A stretch of 64,000 bases of DNA from Curtobacterium sp. TC1 (GTDB lineage Bacteria > Actinomycetota > Actinomycetes > Actinomycetales > Microbacteriaceae). Both the position numbers and the translations under genes were made by a program. Under the pieces are notes generated by a model, which was given only the letters and a program-made list of their open reading frames with translations, was not told where the DNA came from and did not search any database. This document shows, piece by piece, positions 60,079-64,000 of the stretch. Location of the stretch: the NCBI RefSeq assembly GCF_019844075.1, contig NZ_CP081964.1, positions 3,162,001-3,226,000 of the forward strand. Reading direction: 5' to 3'. The first letter of the stretch is position 1. Every line of letters begins with the position of its first letter.

Positions 60079-60122
60079 CGGACTGGAGGCGCGGGGCGGG
60101 CCCGCACCGCGCCTCCAGTCCG
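60079..60122. repeat. 44-bp palindrome, copy 4 of dispersed family
   Basis: Left arm 60079-60100 starts CGGACTGGAGGCGCGG and pairs with 60101-60122 with one mismatch. Compared with the other copies the word GACGGGAGGC has become GACTGGAGGC in both arms, a compensated change. It lies between the ATP-grasp and monooxygenase genes. Confidence 0.8.
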
Positions 60123-60137
60123 GTGGATCTTGCGTTC

Positions 60138-61127
60138 TCAGGCCGTGAGCTGCGCCGCGTACTGCGTCTCCAGCAGGCCACCGAGGTACCGCGCGATGGA
60201 GCGCGGGCCGGAGGCCGGCGCGGTCTCCTCGACGGCGGGGTTGTAGTTCGTGTTCGTGTTGATGTCGTAGACGACCGTGCGACCGTCCGTCGTCTCCATG
60301 AACTCGACGCCCGCGATCTGGATCCGCTGCTCGGCGAGGAACCCGCGGAGCTGCTGGACGAGCGGGTGCTCGGCGGTGACCTCCGTGCGGACGCTGAACG
60401 CGCTCGGCTGGTCGGCTCCCGGTACGTCGCAGACGGCACCCGCGATGACCTGCGGGACCTCGCACGCGTCGGCGGGGCAGAGCTCGAAGCTGCCGGCGCT
60501 GGTGTCGACGCGGACGGCGTAGACGAACTCGCCGCCGACGAACTCGACGCGGGTGATGAAGGGCTCACGGGCGGTCAAGAACTCCTGCAGCAGCGTGATG
60601 CCGTCGACCGGGGCCTCGAACTCGGGGCTGTCGACGTAGGCGTCGAACTCGGCGAGCGAGTCGAACCGCCGGACGCCCAGGCCCTTGCCGCCCTGGTTGT
60701 GCTTCGTGATGAACGGGACGTCCTGGCCGTTCGTGAAGGTGCGGGCGGCCTGTTTGAGCGTCGTCGTGCCGAACACGGCGGTGGTGCGGGGCACGTCGAA
60801 CCCGGCCTGCTGCAGGAGCCCGTGCTGGGCCACCTTGGAGACCTCGAGCTCGAGCACGTGGCTGCCGCCGACGACCTGGCGGCCCGCCCGCTCGAGCCAG
60901 CCGAGGACCGCGCGGGTGTACTCCTTGCTGTGCTCGTGGCCGCGGGTGTGGCTCGACGCCGACATCCGTGACCAGTAGACGCCCGGCTCCGGCTCGGCAC
61001 CGAGGTCGATCTGTCCCTCGGTCAGCAGGATCTCCTGCACCGGGACACCCTCGGCCTCGAAGGCGGCGGCGAGCGGCGGGAACCACTCGGGGTTCTCGTG
61101 GATGACGTACACGCGGGGAGTGCTCAC
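60138..61127 (-). CDS. ATP-grasp family ligase (RimK-like)
   Basis: 329 residues from GTG 61127. The ATP-grasp fold shows SHVLELEVSKVAQHGLLQQAG, the glycine-rich lid FITKHNQGGKGLGVRRF, LQEFL, and the Mg-binding GVEFMETTDGRTVVYDINTNTNY. It would form an amide or thioester bond using ATP; the substrate is unknown. Location upstream of the sulfone monooxygenase and metY suggests a thiol, peptide or amino-acid ligase linked to sulfur use, but the palindromic element between them may split the transcript. Confidence 0.85.
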   Translation of the reverse strand: MSTPRVYVIHENPEWFPPLAAAFEAEGVPVQEILLTEGQIDLGAEPEPGVYWSRMSASSHTRGHEHSKEYTRAVLGWLERAGRQVVGGSHVLELEVSKVAQHGLLQQAGFDVPRTTAVFGTTTLKQAARTFTNGQDVPFITKHNQGGKGLGVRRFDSLAEFDAYVDSPEFEAPVDGITLLQEFLTAREPFITRVEFVGGEFVYAVRVDTSAGSFELCPADACEVPQVIAGAVCDVPGADQPSAFSVRTEVTAEHPLVQQLRGFLAEQRIQIAGVEFMETTDGRTVVYDINTNTNYNPAVEETAPASGPRSIARYLGGLLETQYAAQLTA

Positions 61128-61361
61128 AGGCCCACCCTAGGCACGGTATACCGCACGCGGCCAAGTGTGTGACGCGGGGTTGCTTCGCGGGAGGGTGCGG
61201 GTCGCACGGTGCGCGCTTGTCCGGCAGGTGCGAGGTTGATCGCTCGGTGGCGGGATGAAGCGCGGCACCGAGCGGTCAACGGCGCACGAGATCATCAGCC
61301 TCGCACCGTGCGGGCTCGACCAACCTCGCACGAGCTGAACGGACCCGCACCGTGCGCCGCG
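61128..61361. repeat. repeat cluster sharing words with 43107-43361
   Basis: GCACCGTGCG occurs at 61303 and 61347 and inverted at 61203-61213. GGTGCGAGGTTG is at 61227-61238 and its inverse core CAACCTCGCAC at 61321-61331. A 15-base inverted repeat with one mismatch (GTTGATCGCTCGGTG at 61235-61249 and 61266-61280) forms a hairpin. No gene is encoded. Confidence 0.7.
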
Positions 61362-62204
61362 TCAGCCGGCGAAGGTCTGCTGTCCGACGACGCCGAGCAG
61401 CTCGAGCTTCTGCGCGTCCTCGGAACCTGCGGGCGCGGTGAACAACAGCAGTGCCTGCGCCTGGTCGTCGGTGTGCAGCACCTGGCAGTCGACGGTGATC
61501 CGGCCGAGCTGGGGCTGCACGATCGTCTTGTTGTCGGACCAGCGAGTGGCCACCTCGTGCTTCGCCCAGAGCTCGCGGAACTCGGGGCTGCGGGTCTGCA
61601 GCTCGGCGATCAGTTCGGTGGCCCGGCGGTCCCCCGGTCCAGCGAGCCCCACCGCCGCCCGCAGCGACGCCACCACGACCCGGGCCAGTCGTTCGTGTTG
61701 CTCCGGCGCGTACTTCGCGAGCTCGTCCCCGGTCACGAACCACCGCCACGCCTGGTAGCGCTCGTTGCCGGGCAGGCTGACGGACGACCCGAGCAGTGCC
61801 GCGGCGAGCCGGTTCTCGACCAGCGTCTCGCCCAGGTGACTGACCACGATCGCGGGGGTGTCCTCGAGCCGGTCGAGCACCCGCAGGATCGCGGGGTCGA
61901 CGTGGTCGGCGCGGTGCATCCGGGTCGGGGCGTTCTGCCCCGCGAGGTGGAACAGGTGGTCGCGCTCGTCGAGACTGCAGCGCAGCGCCCGGGCGATCGC
62001 GGCGATCATCTGCTCCGACGGCTGCGGGCCGCGCTGCTGTTCCAGACGCGTGTAGTAGTCGACCGACATGCCCGCGAGCGCAGCGACTTCTTCGCGCCGG
62101 AGACCAGGCGTCCGGCGTCGCGGCCCCTGCCCGAGGCCGACGTCCTCGGGGCGCAGCAGTTCGCGGCGACGGCGGAGGAAGTCGGCGAGTGCAGCGCGGT
62201 CCAT
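61362..62204 (-). CDS. XRE family regulator with MmyB-like ligand domain
   Basis: 280 residues from ATG 62204. N-terminal FLRRRRELLRPEDVG, RRTPGLRREEVAALAGMSVDYYTRLEQQRGPQPS is the HTH typical of this actinobacterial group. The C-terminal MmyB-like PAS-type domain follows, containing RYQAWRWFVTGD and WAKHEVATRWSDNK. It is divergent from an SDR gene, the usual pairing for this family, and probably represses it. Ligands may be fatty acids or other small hydrophobic molecules. Confidence 0.92.
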   Translation of the reverse strand: MDRAALADFLRRRRELLRPEDVGLGQGPRRRTPGLRREEVAALAGMSVDYYTRLEQQRGPQPSEQMIAAIARALRCSLDERDHLFHLAGQNAPTRMHRADHVDPAILRVLDRLEDTPAIVVSHLGETLVENRLAAALLGSSVSLPGNERYQAWRWFVTGDELAKYAPEQHERLARVVVASLRAAVGLAGPGDRRATELIAELQTRSPEFRELWAKHEVATRWSDNKTIVQPQLGRITVDCQVLHTDDQAQALLLFTAPAGSEDAQKLELLGVVGQQTFAG

Positions 62205-62306
62205 GATCCCGATTGTCGTCCGGTTCCCGCCGCCGTGCCAGGGATCGCCGATCCCCCGATGACCGAGGTCTGGATGGTTCGGCGACGACGGCGCATGGTG
62301 GTGGAC

Positions 62307-63047
62307 ATGGACATCACGAACTCCACCGTCTTCATCCCCGGCGCGACCTCGGGCATCGGCCTCGCCCTGGCCCAGCGCCTGCAGGCCGCCGGCAGCACCG
62401 TCGTCATCGGCGGCCGTCGCCAGTCGCTCCTCGACTCCCTCGCCGCCGAGCACGGCTTCGGCACCGTGCAGATCGACGTCGCCGACGCGTCGTCGATCGA
62501 GACCGCCGCCGCCTCGGTGCTCGAGGCGTACCCGTCGCTCGATGCCCTCATCACCATGTCCGGGATCATGCGCGACGAAGACCTCCGCGACCCCGCGCAC
62601 ATCCACGACGCCCTCGAGCTCGTCCAGACGAACCTGGTCGGCACGATCCGGCTCGTCGACGCGTTCCTGCCGCACCTGCTCGCACAGCCCTCGGCCACCC
62701 TGATGACGGTCACGTCCGGGCTCGCGTTCGTCCCGCTCACCGCGTCGCCGACCTACAGCGCGACGAAGGCAGCCGTGCACGCCTACACGCAGGCCCTCCG
62801 TCAGCAGCTGGTCGGTTCGTCGCTCGAGGTGCTCGAACTCGCCCCGCCGGCCGTGATGACCGACCTGATGGGCGGCGCCGACTTCGGTGGGATGCCGCTC
62901 GACGCCTTCGCCGACGAGGTCATGGCCCTCATCGAGTCCGGCGCCGCCCCGGAGATCCTGGTGCAGAACGTGCACCCGCTGCGCTTCGCCGAACGCAACG
63001 GCAACCACCAGCAGATCCTCGAGATGATGGCGTCCCGCGAGCACTGA
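62307..63047 (+). CDS. short-chain dehydrogenase, DltE-like
   Basis: 246 residues from ATG 62307; an in-frame ATG at 62295 is an alternative. Cofactor motif PGATSGIGLALA near residue 10, active-site Ser in TVTSGLAF and YSATK with catalytic Tyr and Lys. The opening FIPGATSGIG and the ELAPPAVMTDLM block fit the DltE-like SDR subgroup. It is probably controlled by the divergent XRE regulator. Confidence 0.9.
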   Translation: MDITNSTVFIPGATSGIGLALAQRLQAAGSTVVIGGRRQSLLDSLAAEHGFGTVQIDVADASSIETAAASVLEAYPSLDALITMSGIMRDEDLRDPAHIHDALELVQTNLVGTIRLVDAFLPHLLAQPSATLMTVTSGLAFVPLTASPTYSATKAAVHAYTQALRQQLVGSSLEVLELAPPAVMTDLMGGADFGGMPLDAFADEVMALIESGAAPEILVQNVHPLRFAERNGNHQQILEMMASREH

Positions 63048-63081
63048 CCCGGGCGACACCTGGAACGGTACGAGGGGCGCG

Positions 63082-63513
63082 TCAGTCGTCAGTGCCGTCG
63101 GCCTGCTCGCCACGGCGACGGGCGAGCCGGTCGAGGGCACGGCGCGCGAGCGGCAGCGCCGAGGCGATCACCGCGCTGTACAACGCCGAGTCGAGGGGCT
63201 TGTGGTGCAGGCGTGTCACCGCCCAGGCTGCGGTGAACGCGGTCACGGCCAGTGCTCCCTCGGCCACTCGACCCGAACGGTCGAGGCGCGGCGGCGGGCG
63301 GAAGTCGTCGTCGTCATCGCGATCGCCCGGATCGTCGCGGAAGGCCGAGACCGCGACCCCGAACACGGGGAACGCGACCCCGAGCAGCACTCCCGCCCAT
63401 GCCGCGTCGTTCTGCAGGTCTCGCACGACAGCGGGCACGGCGAAGAACTCGATGACGAGCCCGCCGAGCACGGCGACGATCGCGAGCCACTGGGAGAGGG
63501 TGATGCGACGCAC
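63082..63513 (-). CDS. small membrane protein, function unknown
   Basis: 143 residues. Two hydrophobic segments at about 8-28 and 38-56, an acidic loop (RDDPGDRDDDDDFRPPPR), then a third weak segment near 86-120 and a basic C-terminus (ARRALDRLARRRGEQ). No family recognised. It lies 111 bases downstream of rsmA on the same strand. Confidence 0.65.
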   Translation of the reverse strand: MRRITLSQWLAIVAVLGGLVIEFFAVPAVVRDLQNDAAWAGVLLGVAFPVFGVAVSAFRDDPGDRDDDDDFRPPPRLDRSGRVAEGALAVTAFTAAWAVTRLHHKPLDSALYSAVIASALPLARRALDRLARRRGEQADGTDD

Positions 63514-63624
63514 CCGTTGATCGTATGGGTGAGACGACCGTGCGCGCGGTCCCCCGTTCGCGGCGTCGGAGGCCGCCGCGCCGCGTCGTGGCGATCAGCC
63601 GCCTCCGGCCCCGCGGTGTGTCGG

Positions 63625-64000
63625 CTACTCCGCAGCCGCGAGGACCGTCCGACCGAGCCGCACGAAGTCGTCGACACCGATCGCCTCGCCCCGTGCCGTC
63701 GGGTCGATGCCCGCCGCCGTCAGGACCTCGGAGGCGTGGGCGCTGCCGCCGAGCACACCCGACAGGCTCTGCCGCAGCATCTTCCGCCGCTGCTGGAACG
63801 CCGCGTCCACCAGGGTGAACACCCGCGACCGCAGCCGATCGTCGCCCGGGGGCTCGTGCCGGTCGAACGCCACCAGCACGCTGTCGACGTTCGGCACGGG
63901 CCAGAAGACCTGACGGCTGACGAGCCCGGCGGTGCTCCACGAGCCGTACCACGCGGCCTTGACGCTCGGCGAACCGTAGACCTTGCTGCCCGGGCCGGCC
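63625..64000 (-). CDS. rsmA: 16S rRNA dimethyladenosine transferase (3' part)
   Basis: The frame enters from the right edge and ends at TAG 63625; about 125 C-terminal residues are visible. The stretch VYGSPSVKAAWYGSWST, then FWPVPNVDSVLVAF and AAFQQRRKMLRQSLSG are characteristic of RsmA/KsgA. The enzyme dimethylates two adenines in the terminal 16S rRNA hairpin. The catalytic methyltransferase core is outside the window. Confidence 0.93.
   Translation of the reverse strand, partial: AGPGSKVYGSPSVKAAWYGSWSTAGLVSRQVFWPVPNVDSVLVAFDRHEPPGDDRLRSRVFTLVDAAFQQRRKMLRQSLSGVLGGSAHASEVLTAAGIDPTARGEAIGVDDFVRLGRTVLAAAE

Overview
The window is about 70% GC, with dense short-spaced genes, many GTG starts and many 4-base ATGA or GTGA overlaps. 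It looks like the chromosome of a high-GC actinobacterium. Gene content (LytR-CpsA-Psr protein, the histidine phosphatase/DUF3090/SCO1664 trio, many LacI, MarR and HxlR regulators, binding-protein sugar transporters) suggests a member of Microbacteriaceae, perhaps Curtobacterium-like; this placement is inference. No replication origin, CRISPR array or rRNA is visible.

Layout. 1-8.9 kb: a TgpA-like/DUF58/MoxR cluster cut by the left edge, a LacI-controlled isomerase-dehydrogenase pair, and a MarR/MFS efflux pair. 8.9-11.4 kb: an AbiE-type toxin-antitoxin pair with a strong candidate operator, tRNA-Ser(GCU) and a repeat-rich gap. 11.4-25 kb: cell-envelope protein, GntR regulator, transporters, a second AAA+/VWA module, the conserved phosphatase/DUF3090/SCO1664 set, an HxlR regulator with a secreted SnoaL-like protein, and an AI-2E-type permease. 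25-32 kb: a BLUF photoreceptor overlapping a butyrolactone-receptor-like TetR gene, then a sugar ABC operon divergent from a dehydrogenase and LacI gene. 32-35 kb: HxlR/SDR pair, small membrane protein, GrpB and GNAT genes.

35.0-39.7 kb is the most unusual part. It is a degenerate integrated element at the 3' end of tRNA-Ser(UGA), bounded by exact 27-bp direct repeats. It holds an excisionase-like gene, a two-gene DUF6932 nucleotidyltransferase module, small hypotheticals, a lipoprotein, a broken SGNH hydrolase and a truncated tyrosine integrase whose catalytic Tyr codon has become TAG. The element appears fixed, while the nucleotidyltransferase pair remains intact.

39.8-45 kb is housekeeping: HAD phosphatase, serS, diacylglycerol kinase, pheA and a MarR regulator. 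45-55 kb is largely a molybdenum region: a membrane Moco oxidoreductase with an internal twin-arginine segment, moaA, moaD, modABC, a Mop-domain regulator and a MoeB-rhodanese fusion. Two membrane glycosyltransferases and a ChaA-like antiporter are interspersed. 56.7-64 kb holds ispE, a sulfur-assimilation operon (ATP-grasp, flavin monooxygenase, metY), an XRE/SDR divergent pair, a small membrane protein and the 3' part of rsmA.

Two dispersed intergenic repeat families run through the window: a 44-46 bp near-perfect palindrome at four loci plus one half copy, and clusters sharing the words GCACCGTGCGG and GGTGCGAGGTTG at two loci.
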